Positions 25,379 to 33,321 of a stretch of DNA of 33,321 bases are shown here, one piece after another (position 1 is the first letter of the stretch; every line of letters starts with the position of its first letter). The notes under the pieces are model-generated. The model was not told the DNA's origin and searched no databases. It worked only from the letters and a program-made list of their open reading frames with translations. This DNA comes from FCB group bacterium (GTDB lineage Bacteria > Fidelibacterota > Marinisomatia > Marinisomatales > JAADGP01), in NCBI GenBank assembly GCA_013152315.1, contig JAADGP010000071.1, forward strand, positions 1-33,321. The letters run 5' to 3'. The translations under genes and the position numbers were made by a program.

Positions 25379-25993
25379 ATGGTTGAATACTTCGTAAACG
25401 GCGGGCCTTTCATGTGGCCGATTCTGTTTGCACTCCTGTTTGGATTGGCATTTTCGTTTGAGCGGTTTTACTCGCTGATAATGTCTTCCATCAATTCGAA
25501 GAAATTTTTTACCGAAATTTCAGAAACATTAGACAATGAAGGTGTAGATGCTGCCATTGAACTATGTGAACATACACGTGGGCCGATAGCCGAGATATTC
25601 CATGCCGGATTAACTCGTTTGCACCGTGGCTTGAGTGAAGTGGAAAAAGCCATTCAAAATGCCGGTGCGGTGGAAATGGCATTTTTAGAGAAAAATATGA
25701 TCTGGTTAAATGCGGTTATCACGATTGCGCCCATGCTTGGGTTTACCGGGACGGTAGCCGGTATGATTGTGGCCTTTGACGCTATTGCCGCTGCCAACGA
25801 TATTTCTCCTGCCATTGTGGCTGGTGGTATCTCCCAGGCGCTTTTAACCACGGCTTTCGGACTGATTGTTGCGATGATCATCCAGATATTCCAGAATTTC
25901 TTTGTTTCCCGGATCGATCGTCTCGTCCTCGAAATGGAAGAACAGTCGGTACAACTGGTAGATCGTCTGTACGAATTAGAAGCTAAAAAATAA
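25379..25993 (+). CDS. exbB: ExbB/TolQ/MotA-family proton channel protein
   Basis: ExbB is the inner-membrane pentamer that, with ExbD, uses proton flow to energise TonB. The 204-residue product has three transmembrane helices (about 11-33, 107-133 and 146-172) with a large cytoplasmic loop between the first two, the TolQ/ExbB layout. Conserved pieces are IAPMLGFTGTVAGMIVAF in helix 2 and AGGISQALLTTAFGLIVAMI in helix 3. GGAGG lies 5-6 bases before the ATG. It heads exbB-exbD-exbD-tonB; the next gene follows after 9 bases. TolQ function is less likely, because TonB proteins follow and no TolA, TolB or Pal is present. Confidence 0.93.
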   Translation: MVEYFVNGGPFMWPILFALLFGLAFSFERFYSLIMSSINSKKFFTEISETLDNEGVDAAIELCEHTRGPIAEIFHAGLTRLHRGLSEVEKAIQNAGAVEMAFLEKNMIWLNAVITIAPMLGFTGTVAGMIVAFDAIAAANDISPAIVAGGISQALLTTAFGLIVAMIIQIFQNFFVSRIDRLVLEMEEQSVQLVDRLYELEAKK

Positions 25994-26002
25994 TTACCGA
26001 CC

Positions 26003-26401
26003 ATGGCTAGAAAGAAACGCCGCTTCAAAGGGGGAGAAATCCCGACCTCTTCCATGGCTGATATTGCCTTCTTGCTTTTGATCTTCTTCCTGGTGACAAC
26101 AACGATTGACACCGACAAGGGGCTGGGAATTGTCTTGCCCGCCGAAGGACAGGAACTGGAAATTAAGAAACAGAATATTCTCAATTGCCTGATCAATTCA
26201 TCCGGGGATGTGCTCTTGGGTGGTGAACCGGTGGCCGTGAAAGACATTGCCAGAATAGTCAAGAAACGCCTTCAGGAAAATCCACGTTTGATCATTTCGG
26301 TCAAAGCCCATGAAAAGTCACAATACAAGAGCTACGTTAAGGTAATTGACCAGTTAAAGCAGGCCAACGCAACGCGTATTTCCATAGCTGAGACAGACTG
26401 A
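26003..26401 (+). CDS. exbD: ExbD/TolR-family protein, first copy
   Basis: The product is 132 residues. A basic cytoplasmic N-terminus (MARKKRRFKGGEIPTSSM) precedes one transmembrane helix containing Asp20 (SMADIAFLLLIFFLVTTT), the proton-carrying Asp of ExbD. A periplasmic domain of about 90 residues follows. It differs from the second copy in the periplasmic part (KGLGIVLPAEGQELEIKKQN), so the two may form a hetero-complex with ExbB. No Shine-Dalgarno sequence is visible; the gene lies 9 bases after exbB and its stop overlaps the next start by one base (TGATG), which suggests translational coupling. Confidence 0.93.
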   Translation: MARKKRRFKGGEIPTSSMADIAFLLLIFFLVTTTIDTDKGLGIVLPAEGQELEIKKQNILNCLINSSGDVLLGGEPVAVKDIARIVKKRLQENPRLIISVKAHEKSQYKSYVKVIDQLKQANATRISIAETD

Positions 26402-26811
26402 TGAAATTCAATCGTAAAACCAAGATATCAAGTGATATTCCCACCGCTTCCATGCCGGATATTATCTTTATGTTGTTGATCTTTTTTATGGTCACAACGG
26501 TACTCCGGGAATATTCAGGATTGCCAATTAAACTGCCGAAAGCGAAGCGGATTGAAAAGTTGCAATCCAAACGGCACGTTACCCAGATTTGGGTTTCCAA
26601 AGAAGGATTAATATCGATCGAAGATCGGTTATACAGTCTAAACAACGTACGTAATGTTATGTATGAGAAACGTGCCGCCGATCCGCAGCTTACGGTGTCT
26701 TTAAAAGCGGATGAAGCGGCCCGGATGGAAATTATCTCCGGAATTCACAATGAGCTGCGCAAGGCGGATGCTTTAAAATTGAATTATTCAACGAAAACGG
26801 AGGTAAATTAG
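26401..26811 (+). CDS. exbD: ExbD/TolR-family protein, second copy
   Basis: The product is 136 residues, with the same layout as the first copy: SSDIPTASMPD leading into one transmembrane helix with the proton-pathway Asp20 (IIFMLLIFFMVTTVL) and a periplasmic domain with SGLPIKLPKAKRI. The ATG overlaps the previous TGA. Paired exbD genes after exbB are common in Bacteroidota and related phyla. It ends 2 bases before the TTG start of tonB. Confidence 0.93.
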   Translation: MKFNRKTKISSDIPTASMPDIIFMLLIFFMVTTVLREYSGLPIKLPKAKRIEKLQSKRHVTQIWVSKEGLISIEDRLYSLNNVRNVMYEKRAADPQLTVSLKADEAARMEIISGIHNELRKADALKLNYSTKTEVN

Positions 26812-26813
26812 AT

Positions 26814-27440
26814 TTGTCAACGATCGAGTCCATGGGTTCCCTGAAGTTCCGTTATCCGGTAGTTGTCCGGATAACAGGTTTATTGGGAATTCTTTTATTA
26901 GTGACTTTAATGCTTGTCTTTCCGCGGTTCGTAAACAAATTGGTAATCGAAGGGCAGAAACAGATAATTATCGAACAAATCGATATTCCTCAGACCGAAC
27001 AGATGGAACGTCCTCCGCCCCCGGCCCGGCCGTCGGTCCCGATTGAATCGGAAAGTGAGGATATTGCCGACGATCTTACCATCGAGGAAACGGATTTGGA
27101 AAACTTTGAAGCATGGGACGCCCCGCCACCGCCACCGGAGGGTCCCCAAGTCAGATTTATTCCTTATGATGATCCCCCCAAGGCCTTGTCACCGATTAGT
27201 CCCAAATACCCCGAGATTGCGCAGGAAGCAGGGATCGAAGGAACTGTTATTATCCAGGCCTTTATCGATGAAAAAGGACGTGTGAAAGAAACAATTGTCT
27301 TAAAAGGAATCCCGAATACAGGATTGAATGAAGCTGCCATGGAGGCTATTCGGAAGACGCGATTTAAACCGGCCAAGCAGCGCGATCGTGCCGTTGGTGT
27401 CTGGATTTCCATTCCGGTGAACTTTAAATTAAAAGGTTAG
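26814..27440 (+). CDS. tonB: TonB-family energy-transducing protein, first copy
   Basis: TonB spans the periplasm and couples ExbB/ExbD to outer-membrane receptors. The 208-residue product has one N-terminal transmembrane helix (about 17-38), a short Pro/Glu linker (ERPPPPARPSVP, APPPPPEGP), and a C-terminal TonB domain: SPKYPEIAQEAGIEGTVII, DEKGRVKE, LNEAAMEAIRKTRFKPA and IPVNFKLKG. The TTG at 26814 is preceded by GGAGG (26799-26803) at 10-base spacing; the first in-frame ATG (26832) lacks one, so I keep TTG. The linker is much shorter than the E. coli one. It is the last gene of the exb operon and is followed by a strong terminator. Confidence 0.92.
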   Translation: MSTIESMGSLKFRYPVVVRITGLLGILLLVTLMLVFPRFVNKLVIEGQKQIIIEQIDIPQTEQMERPPPPARPSVPIESESEDIADDLTIEETDLENFEAWDAPPPPPEGPQVRFIPYDDPPKALSPISPKYPEIAQEAGIEGTVIIQAFIDEKGRVKETIVLKGIPNTGLNEAAMEAIRKTRFKPAKQRDRAVGVWISIPVNFKLKG

Positions 27441-27460
27441 ATATTTTATTGCTCCTTTTG

Positions 27461-27489
27461 AAGCCCCGCGTAGATCGGGGCTTTTTTTT
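27461..27489 (+). terminator. Intrinsic terminator between the two tonB genes
   Basis: AGCCCCG (27462-27468) pairs with CGGGGCT (27476-27482), and an eight-base T run follows. It ends the exbB-exbD-exbD-tonB transcript and separates the second tonB. Confidence 0.92.
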
Positions 27490-27593
27490 ACTTGAGATTA
27501 AATAATTTGCATGGTAACCTGAATAAGCAAACAACCTTTTGATAATAAACGGCCTTCCCCGGATTCGGGAGGCGGGTTGAAAGGAGGGGTTCC

Positions 27594-28223
27594 ATGGCAA
27601 TTGCAAACCGGCAGCCAACATTAAGAATAACACATTATCCAATTGTCCTGCGTATAATGGGTGTTGTAAGTCTTCTGTTAATCGTGGGCATCTTTTTGTC
27701 ATATCCGCGATTAATCCGGACATCCAAAATCGCGGCTTTTATTCCCCTGGATCCGGTTAAAATTATAGTGCCGCCCACCGATTTCGATGTTAAACCACCG
27801 GAACCCCTGAAGCCCAAGGTCCCCATTCCCTCCGATGAGCCGGACATCGAACCGGATGTTACAATTATGGAAACCGGGTTAGGAAATTTTCCCGATTTGG
27901 GGGCTTTGCCTCCGCTGCCTTCGGAAGGTCCGAATGTTATGTTTCACGGCTGGGAAGTCGATCCCAAACCTCTGGTACCGATCCGTCCGATCTACCCGCC
28001 AATCGCGCGTGCGGCCGGGATTGAGGGAACGGTGAAACTGAAGGTGTTAATCGATGAAAAAGGACGGGTTCGGGATGTGGTAGTGGTGGAGGGTGTTCCC
28101 AACACAGGTTTGGACGAAGCGGCAATGCGGGCAATTCGGCACACGCGCTTCAAGCCGGCTCAACAGCGTGATCGACCGGTGGCGGTCTGGATAGAAATCC
28201 CGATCAATTTCCGATTGAAATAA
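27594..28223 (+). CDS. tonB: TonB-family energy-transducing protein, second copy
   Basis: The 209-residue product is clearly paralogous to the preceding TonB: YPIVLRIMGVVSLLLIVGIF anchor, a Pro-rich linker (PPEPLKPKVPIPSDEPD), then EGPNVMFHGWE and the C-terminal domain with YPPIARAAGIEGTVKLKV, IDEKGRVRDVVVVEGVPN, LDEAAMRAIRHTRFKPAQ and IPINFRLK. AGGAGG stands just upstream of the ATG. It sits behind the terminator of the exb operon, so it probably has its own promoter in the 153-base gap and may serve a different receptor set or be regulated apart. A shared hairpin follows. Confidence 0.92.
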   Translation: MAIANRQPTLRITHYPIVLRIMGVVSLLLIVGIFLSYPRLIRTSKIAAFIPLDPVKIIVPPTDFDVKPPEPLKPKVPIPSDEPDIEPDVTIMETGLGNFPDLGALPPLPSEGPNVMFHGWEVDPKPLVPIRPIYPPIARAAGIEGTVKLKVLIDEKGRVRDVVVVEGVPNTGLDEAAMRAIRHTRFKPAQQRDRPVAVWIEIPINFRLK

Positions 28224-28263
28224 ATATCGCCCGCCGATTACCAGGCGTAAAATTATGAAAAAG

Positions 28264-28296
28264 AAACAGCCCCGGGCTCAAACCTCGGGGCTGTTT
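28264..28296. terminator. Bidirectional hairpin terminator, tonB2 / sdhB
   Basis: A perfect 11-bp stem, AAACAGCCCCG (28264-28274) with CGGGGCTGTTT (28286-28296), lies between convergent genes. In the minus direction it runs into TTTCTTTTTCAT; the plus side has only a short T stretch. Confidence 0.88.
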
Positions 28297-28317
28297 AACA
28301 TACATCGGCGGGAGATT

Positions 28318-29058
28318 TTAAATCAAGCTGGCTTTCAGAAATTCCCGGTTAAGGCGGGCAATATGCACGAGGGAAATTTCTTTGGGGCATTCGATTTCGC
28401 AAGCCCCGGTATTTGTGCACGCTCCGAAACCTTCCATGTCCATGGCCGCTATCAGGTTCAACGCCCGTTGTTTGCGCTCCACCTGCCCTTGCGGCAATAA
28501 GGCTAAGTGCGAAACTTTGGCCGCCACAAACAACATGGCGGATGAATTTTTACAGGTTGCGACGCAGGCTCCACAACCGATACAGGCAGCGGCGTCAAAA
28601 GCTTCATCGGCTTTGGGTTTGGGAACCGGAATGGTGTTCGCGTCCGGGACCCCGCCCGTGTTTACCGAGATATAGCCCCCCGCGCTCATGATGCGGTCGA
28701 AAGCCGTCCGGTCAACAATCAGGTCCTTAATAACCGGGAAAGCCTCCGCGCGCCATGGTTCCACCACGATGCTGTCGCCGTCGTTAAAACTGCGCATGTG
28801 TAATTGACAAGTGGTAATGCCCCGCAGCGGTCCGTGCGCGCGACCGTTAATGAACAATCCGCAGGTGCCGCAGATGCCCTCGCGACAATCGTGATCAAAG
28901 GCAATGGGTTCTTCCCCTTTTAAAACAAGTTGGTTATTCAGCATGTCCAACATTTCAAAGAAGGACATGTCTTCGGTTACATTTTCAACAGTGTAGGTAA
29001 CAAACTGACCTTCGGATTTCGCATCGGCTTGTCGCCATACTTTCAAGAAAACCTGCAT
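28318..29058 (-). CDS. sdhB: Succinate dehydrogenase/fumarate reductase iron-sulfur subunit
   Basis: SdhB carries electrons from the flavoprotein to the membrane subunit. The 246-residue product keeps all eleven cluster ligands. The [2Fe-2S] set is Cys58, Cys63, Cys66 and Cys84 ([13 protein letters not shown]). The [4Fe-4S] set is Cys159, Cys162, Cys165 and Cys224, and the [3Fe-4S] set is Cys169, Cys214 and Cys220. Assignment of the last two sets follows the E. coli pattern. Length and sequence are of the Bacteroidota/epsilonproteobacterial type. The start overlaps the sdhA stop by one base (TAATG), with GAGGAG upstream. It is the last gene of sdhC-sdhA-sdhB and is closed by the hairpin at 28264-28296. 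Confidence 0.96.
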   Translation of the reverse strand: MQVFLKVWRQADAKSEGQFVTYTVENVTEDMSFFEMLDMLNNQLVLKGEEPIAFDHDCREGICGTCGLFINGRAHGPLRGITTCQLHMRSFNDGDSIVVEPWRAEAFPVIKDLIVDRTAFDRIMSAGGYISVNTGGVPDANTIPVPKPKADEAFDAAACIGCGACVATCKNSSAMLFVAAKVSHLALLPQGQVERKQRALNLIAAMDMEGFGACTNTGACEIECPKEISLVHIARLNREFLKASLI

Positions 29059-30971
29059 TATTTGTAACTCCTCGTGGTCAATTCAACGTTCTCAAAAATC
29101 AAGTCTTCTTTGTGTAGTTTCGCGGGTTCCCCGGGACCCCGGAATTCCCAGGCGGCTACATAGGTGAACTGTTCGTCATTGCGCAACGCCTCGTTTTCCT
29201 CGGTTTGGTATTCCTCACGGAAGTGACCGCCGCAGGATTCTTCCCGGTGCAATGCATCGCGGGCCATGAGTTCTCCCAATTCAAGAAAATCCGCCACCCG
29301 GCCGGCCTTTTCCAATTCCGGGTTAAGTTCATTAACCGTGCCGGGGACCTTAACCTCTTTCCAGAAAGTTTCGCGCAACTGCGGAATCAGTTTCAGAGCC
29401 TTTTCCAAACCCTCGCGATTCCGGGCCATGCCCACGTATTCCCACAAAATATGTCCCAATTTCTTATGGATTTCGTCGACGGTTTGGGAACCATCCACGG
29501 CTAACAGTTGGTTCAGTTTTTCTTCAACCTCCTGGGTTGTTGTTTTGAAAGATCCCTGGTTGGTGTCCGTTCCTCCGCCGGGATGTTTTGCCAGGTAATC
29601 TCCTATGGTGTAGGGGATGATAAAATACCCGTCGGCCAGGCCCTGCATCAGAGCGCTGGCGCCCAGGCGATTTGCCCCGTGATCCGAAAAATTGGCTTCG
29701 CCCAGGACAAATAATCCGGGAATAGTGCTCATTAGATTGTAGTCGACCCAGAGTCCGCCCATCGTGTAATGGACCGCCGGATAAATACGCATCGGGACAT
29801 CATAAGGGTTTTCCCCGGTAATCTGCTTGTACATGTCGAAGAGATTGCCGTATTTGTCGGCGACCCACTGTTTGCCATTGCGCGCGATAACATCCTTGAA
29901 GTCCAGATAAACGGCCAGCCCGGTGGGACCGACGCCATGGCCGGTATCGCACATTTCTTTCGCCCGGCGACTGGCCACATCCCTGGGAACCAAATTGCCG
30001 AAGGAAGGATAAATCCGTTCCAAATAGTAATCCCGCTCTTCCTCGGGAATATCGTTCGGCGAACGGGAATCCCCTTTTTTCTTGGGGACCCAGACGCGAC
30101 CGTCGTTACGCAGACTTTCACTCATAAGCGTAAGTTTCGATTGATGATCGCTGGAAAGCGGGATGCAGGTAGGATGGATTTGCGTGAAACAGGGATTCGC
30201 GAAAAAAGCGCCCTTCTTATGAGCCCGCCAAATGGCCGTCGCATTGCTGGCCATGGCGTTGGTGGACAGGAAGAACACATTTCCGTATCCCCCGGTGGCG
30301 AGGATTACCGCGTCCGCGGCATGCGACCGGATCTCACCGGTGACCAAATTCCTGGTAATGATACCCTTGGCATGCCCGTCCACTAAAACCAGGTCCAGCA
30401 TTTCGTGACGGGGGTGGAATTTGACTTTTCCGCTTTTCATCTGGCGCACGAAGGCTGAGTAGGCCCCTAAGAGTAATTGCTGTCCGGTCTGACCCCGGGC
30501 GTAAAAAGTTCGGGATACCTGCGCGCCGCCAAAGGAACGATTGTCCAACAGACCCCCGTATTCCCTGGCAAACGGAACCCCCTGAGCAACGCACTGGTCA
30601 ATAATTGCATTGCTGACTTCCGCCAGGCGATAGACATTGGCTTCCCGGGACCGGTAATCCCCCCCTTTTATGGTATCGTAAAACAGACGGAAAATGCTGT
30701 CACCGTCGTTGGGATAATTTTTGGCGGCGTTAATTCCTCCCTGGGCGGCAATGCTGTGGGCCCGGCGCGGGGATTCATGATAGGAAAACGTATTCACGTT
30801 ATAGCCTAATTCGGCTAAGGAAGCGGCCGCCGACGCGCCGGCTAATCCGGTGCCAACGATAATAATGTTGTACTTACGTTTATTGGCCGGGTTGACCAGT
30901 TTCAGATCAAAACGGTGCCGCGTCCATTTTTCCGCTAACGGACCGTCCGGAATTTTGGCATCGAGTACCAT
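29058..30971 (-). CDS. sdhA: Succinate dehydrogenase/fumarate reductase flavoprotein subunit
   Basis: SdhA is the catalytic subunit that interconverts succinate and fumarate with a covalently bound FAD. The 637-residue product has the dinucleotide fold [22 protein letters not shown] (36-57) and the flavinylated His72 in [24 protein letters not shown]. It also has [16 protein letters not shown], the substrate-binding HPTCIPLSS, the catalytic-Arg region [14 protein letters not shown], and [50 protein letters not shown]. It is the long (about 640-residue) form typical of the Bacteroidota-type complex. GGAGG lies 9 bases before the ATG, and the gene begins 2 bases after sdhC. Direction of catalysis cannot be read from sequence. 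Confidence 0.97.
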   Translation of the reverse strand: MVLDAKIPDGPLAEKWTRHRFDLKLVNPANKRKYNIIIVGTGLAGASAAASLAELGYNVNTFSYHESPRRAHSIAAQGGINAAKNYPNDGDSIFRLFYDTIKGGDYRSREANVYRLAEVSNAIIDQCVAQGVPFAREYGGLLDNRSFGGAQVSRTFYARGQTGQQLLLGAYSAFVRQMKSGKVKFHPRHEMLDLVLVDGHAKGIITRNLVTGEIRSHAADAVILATGGYGNVFFLSTNAMASNATAIWRAHKKGAFFANPCFTQIHPTCIPLSSDHQSKLTLMSESLRNDGRVWVPKKKGDSRSPNDIPEEERDYYLERIYPSFGNLVPRDVASRRAKEMCDTGHGVGPTGLAVYLDFKDVIARNGKQWVADKYGNLFDMYKQITGENPYDVPMRIYPAVHYTMGGLWVDYNLMSTIPGLFVLGEANFSDHGANRLGASALMQGLADGYFIIPYTIGDYLAKHPGGGTDTNQGSFKTTTQEVEEKLNQLLAVDGSQTVDEIHKKLGHILWEYVGMARNREGLEKALKLIPQLRETFWKEVKVPGTVNELNPELEKAGRVADFLELGELMARDALHREESCGGHFREEYQTEENEALRNDEQFTYVAAWEFRGPGEPAKLHKEDLIFENVELTTRSYK

Positions 30972-30973
30972 GA

Positions 30974-31642
30974 TTAAAATCCTCCCTTCAATAAACCGAA
31001 ATAAATCGGAATCAATACAAACCCTAAAGGAATCGCAAACCAGAAAAGGACCGCAATCGCTTCAATCAATTTTCCATATTTATTGTACCGAATACCAAAG
31101 GTCTGGAAGGCTGATTGAAAACCGTGTCGCAGATGAAATCCGAGCAGGATCATGGCCAGAATATAAAGACCGGTAATGTAGGGATTGTTGAAACCAACAG
31201 TATTACCGGTTACAATTCGGTAAAATTGGCCGCCTTCATGGTCGATTTGGAATTTATACCAAAAAGTACTCAGATGAACCGCCAGAAAAATGAAAATAAT
31301 ACTGCCGGTAATACCCATGTAACGTGAAAAAAACGAGCTGTTATCCCGCGTTCGATTCACATCGTACTTAACCGGGTTTGCTTTCCGGTTTCCCAGCGTC
31401 AGCCAGAGGGAATTCAGAATGTGGAACAGGAAAATCAGGGCCAGGAGGACCTCAATTACGCGGATCAGAGGTTTGACACTGGCGAGGCGTTCCACATACG
31501 TGTTAAAAAGTTCCGGTCCTCCGTACAAGAACAGGTTACCGAAGAGATGGATGATTAAAAACGAACACAGCAACAACCCCGTTGTTGCCATAATAATCTT
31601 TTTCCCGACGGAGGAGTTCATAAATCGAAAAAACCAATTCAT
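30974..31642 (-). CDS. sdhC: Succinate dehydrogenase cytochrome b subunit (single, di-haem type)
   Basis: This 222-residue membrane anchor has five hydrophobic helices (about 14-38, 60-82, 108-128, 154-174 and 192-214). It is the fused SdhC form of type B complexes (Wolinella/Bacteroidota), so no separate sdhD is needed. Candidate axial haem ligands, one per helix, are His32, His74, His123 and His170, which would hold two b haems. The start has GGGGG a few bases upstream. It is the first gene of the operon; the upstream 595-base gap should hold the promoter. Di-haem anchors of this type are known to work with menaquinone in well-studied bacteria; for this organism that is inference. Confidence 0.93.
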   Translation of the reverse strand: MNWFFRFMNSSVGKKIIMATTGLLLCSFLIIHLFGNLFLYGGPELFNTYVERLASVKPLIRVIEVLLALIFLFHILNSLWLTLGNRKANPVKYDVNRTRDNSSFFSRYMGITGSIIFIFLAVHLSTFWYKFQIDHEGGQFYRIVTGNTVGFNNPYITGLYILAMILLGFHLRHGFQSAFQTFGIRYNKYGKLIEAIAVLFWFAIPLGFVLIPIYFGLLKGGF

Positions 31643-32237
31643 CGTGCCCCCTATTTCTCAGTTTAGGTGCGTAAAAGTTACTTTGCCTTTTAGGTTAATC
31701 AAAAGGGGAAACCGACTTTTGCCGGCTGTTTATTGGCCTTTTTGCTTATGTGAAAAATGGATGACAATCCAGCCTTTTAAGCAAAACACGGTAACGGCAG
31801 TGTTTTAACACCACTTTTCGGTTTCCGAGGTTTGCCGGATGGTAATTTGTATTTTGAAAAAAGTACGTAAATATACTGAAATGAGAAAAGGCTTAGGCTG
31901 AGGCTAAGACAAAGGTTGAGAGAAGATTATTTTCCTCTTTTGTGTGTTTAGCTTGGTGTGGGATCGGTAAGTCAAAAATTCCGGAAGTCATGATTTTCCC
32001 CAAAACCCAGCTCCTTCCGAAATTCTTTCATCTCTCTCCTGACCTAACATCCGCTGCGCTCCGACACATTCACGTTTCACGCATTAGATTCTCCCCCTCA
32101 GCCGGAGCCTAAACCGTAAGATGTTTTTAATCTTCAGTTCCCGGACGGAAAAAAGGATGAGATCCGATATTATTACCCTCCTTTCCACTGTCTTAAAAGA
32201 GTAAGGGTACAGAGAAATTCGGATTTTCGGTTAGTCG
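31643..32237. other. Long non-coding gap containing a repeat copy
   Basis: This 595-base stretch lies between the sdhC start and the end of the DUF2231 gene. No supported ORF lies in it. The portion next to sdhC should hold the operon promoter, which I cannot place. The central part is the largest repeat copy in the window (31886-32115). Confidence 0.6.
31886..32115. repeat. Dispersed intergenic repeat, copy 3 (longest)
   Basis: The left arm AAAAGGCTTAGGCTGAGGCT begins at 31886. The right side has CCGACACA at 32061, TTCACGTTTCACGCATTAG from 32069, GATTCT, and CCCTCAGCCGGAGCCTAAAC ending at 32114. The left arm and the right end are imperfect inverted complements (GGCTTAGGCTGAGG against CCTCAGCC-GAGCCTAAACC), giving a mobile-element-like outline of about 230 bases with no ORF. 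Confidence 0.6.
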
Positions 32238-32651
32238 TTACCGTCCCGCTAAAACAGTTCCGAGGTAACTTCCGTAAAACAGGCTGACCACGGCAATGGT
32301 TCCGTAGGCTAAATAAAGGCCCTGTTTAAGGGGTCCCGTCGGTAATCGGCCTTTCAGGCGCCAGCGCCAGAAAGCGATGCCGAAAAACAAGGCGACCGTC
32401 AATATCTGCATGGAACCGTGTGTTTTAAACACCGGAAACGGTTCTTCCATGTGGCCCACCAATCTATCGGCAATAAATCCGGTAATGATCGCCAGCAACG
32501 CAAAGAAAAGACCGAGAATTAAATTGGCTGTTCCTACCAATTGGAACCGATCCTTTTTGAATAACAGCGCCAGTGTGTCGAAAAAAATAGCGGAGGACAA
32601 CAGGGCAATCGGGAAATGGATAACCGGGGGATGAATATCCTCAATCAGCAT
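32238..32651 (-). CDS. DUF2231-family membrane protein
   Basis: This 137-residue protein opens with the DUF2231 signature IHPPVIHFPIALL (about residues 5-17), followed by four hydrophobic helices (about 10-30, 40-62, 82-98 and 110-132). FKTHGSMQIL in the middle supplies a second conserved His. The two His-containing segments could bind a metal or haem, but the biochemical role of the family is not established. It directly abuts the upstream 151-residue gene (TAA then ATG with no gap) and has no Shine-Dalgarno sequence of its own, so the pair is likely translated together. Confidence 0.88.
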   Translation of the reverse strand: MLIEDIHPPVIHFPIALLSSAIFFDTLALLFKKDRFQLVGTANLILGLFFALLAIITGFIADRLVGHMEEPFPVFKTHGSMQILTVALFFGIAFWRWRLKGRLPTGPLKQGLYLAYGTIAVVSLFYGSYLGTVLAGR

Positions 32652-33107
32652 TTAATCAAAACGTTTCAGTTTTTGAGATGAATAAACGCTGATGATGAAA
32701 AGTATCGCCAAGAGGTGGGTCAGGAACAGGAAGGGAGACCCGGGGATGAAAGTGAATTCAATTACGTAAACACCGGTAATTATGATAGCCAGAACGATGT
32801 GAATCGCATTGCGGGCTGATCGCGTCCCCATCCGCGTAACCTGAATAAACGTCATTAATAATAATCCGATTGAGAACATCCACAAACCAAAAAACCGGTA
32901 GCTCAGGATTAAATAGTCAGGTAAACGGGCGTTGATTTCAGCCTTGAACAGGGTCTCAAAACCAACAGCCAATAACCGTTCATTGGCGGCCTGATCCAAA
33001 AGCCAGGGGTCGCGGGCTACAACCCACATGATACCCAAAATGGAAAAAGACAAACCGATAATAAATAATGGAATCCAGGTAAGGTTATGCAGGGTCTTGG
33101 GGTTCAT
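32652..33107 (-). CDS. Unrecognised four-helix membrane protein
   Basis: This 151-residue protein has four hydrophobic segments (about 11-30, 68-88, 100-120 and 124-142). The first extramembrane loop (VARDPWLLDQAANERLLAVGFETLFKAEINARLPDY) is long and polar. I do not recognise a family. It lies directly upstream of the DUF2231 gene with no gap, so both are probably one transcript and may form a membrane complex. No Shine-Dalgarno sequence is obvious before the ATG. Confidence 0.75.
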   Translation of the reverse strand: MNPKTLHNLTWIPLFIIGLSFSILGIMWVVARDPWLLDQAANERLLAVGFETLFKAEINARLPDYLILSYRFFGLWMFSIGLLLMTFIQVTRMGTRSARNAIHIVLAIIITGVYVIEFTFIPGSPFLFLTHLLAILFIISVYSSQKLKRFD

Positions 33108-33242
33108 ATTAAAACTTAAGGATGGTCATCGGGCTTTCACAATGGTGAATAAGGTGAAAACCAGGGAGCCACAGGTCACAGAGAAGATTTTGAATGTTGG
33201 ATTTAAGATGCCCGGCCATTTGGTCGCTGGATCGGAAGCAAC

Positions 33243-33289
33243 GTCCCCGCCTGCCTGCCCCGACAAAGTCGTGGGTAATAGGCGGGGAC
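33243..33289. repeat. Perfect 10-bp inverted repeat forming a nested hairpin
   Basis: GTCCCCGCCT (33243-33252) and AGGCGGGGAC (33280-33289) are perfect complements. An inner CGAC-AAA-GTCG stem (33261-33271) lies between them. It sits in the non-coding 214-base right end of the window. It has no T tract, so it looks more like an intergenic palindromic repeat than a terminator. Confidence 0.6.
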
Positions 33290-33321
33290 CACAGGGGCGG
33301 TATGGAAAATTTGATTACATC

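Noticed and set aside
31419-31808. A 129-codon plus-strand ORF over the sdhC start
   Set aside because: It is antisense to sdhC, whose helices and haem histidines are clear; the remainder falls in non-coding DNA.

Overview
The window looks like chromosomal DNA of an uncultured or poorly studied Gram-negative (diderm) bacterium, probably from the Fibrobacteres-Chlorobi-Bacteroidetes (FCB) side of the tree, for example a Calditrichota/KSB1-like lineage. The placement is an inference. It rests on lipid A genes (lpxB, lpxK), an ExbB-ExbD-ExbD-TonB set, a three-gene sdhCAB operon of the Bacteroidetes/epsilonproteobacterial type with one di-haem cytochrome b subunit, and large VCBS/Ig-like exported proteins. 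No rRNA or tRNA gene is visible, so the lineage cannot be fixed from this window.

Layout. 1-425: the 3' end of an unrecognised gene. 741-2904: two overlapping transporter genes (EamA/DMT, then MFS). 3051-3437: a small TPR lipoprotein gene closed by a terminator. 3743-7423: etfB-etfA-acyl-CoA dehydrogenase operon. 7544-9128: a FabI/FabL-like enoyl-ACP reductase and FabA, divergently transcribed. 9316-10416: the YchF ATPase, convergent with a membrane protein that has a very acidic tail (10512-11138) across a shared hairpin terminator. 11390-16080: an envelope/lipid A block with a Gfo/Idh dehydrogenase, a phospholipid-methyltransferase-like protein, lpxB, a DUF374 acyltransferase and lpxK; the last three overlap. 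16217-22338 (minus): two tandem, paralogous, translationally coupled VCBS/Ig-like surface proteins, preceded by a possible 19-codon leader ORF. 22571-23473: a divergent beta-barrel-like exported protein. 23679-25292: an S41 C-terminal processing protease. 25379-28223: exbB, two exbD genes, tonB, a terminator and a second tonB. 28318-31642 (minus): sdhC-sdhA-sdhB. 32238-33107 (minus): a DUF2231 membrane protein and an unrecognised four-helix membrane protein.

How the genes work together. The etf and acyl-CoA dehydrogenase genes form a beta-oxidation-type electron-transfer unit, and succinate dehydrogenase feeds electrons to quinone. FabA and the enoyl reductase belong to fatty-acid synthesis. 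The lpx block and its companions build the outer membrane. ExbB/ExbD/TonB energise that membrane, and the exported VCBS/Ig and barrel-like proteins would sit outside the cytoplasm.

Most intergenic gaps are plain, but three (near 550-655, 16150-16200 and 31886-32115) share a degenerate non-coding repeat built on a CACG(T/C)(T/A)TCACG core with a GGCTTAGGCTGAGGCT-like arm. The strongest candidates for something new are this repeat family, the leader-ORF-coupled VCBS/Ig operon, and the pairing of a clostridial-type ETF with a long acyl-CoA dehydrogenase.
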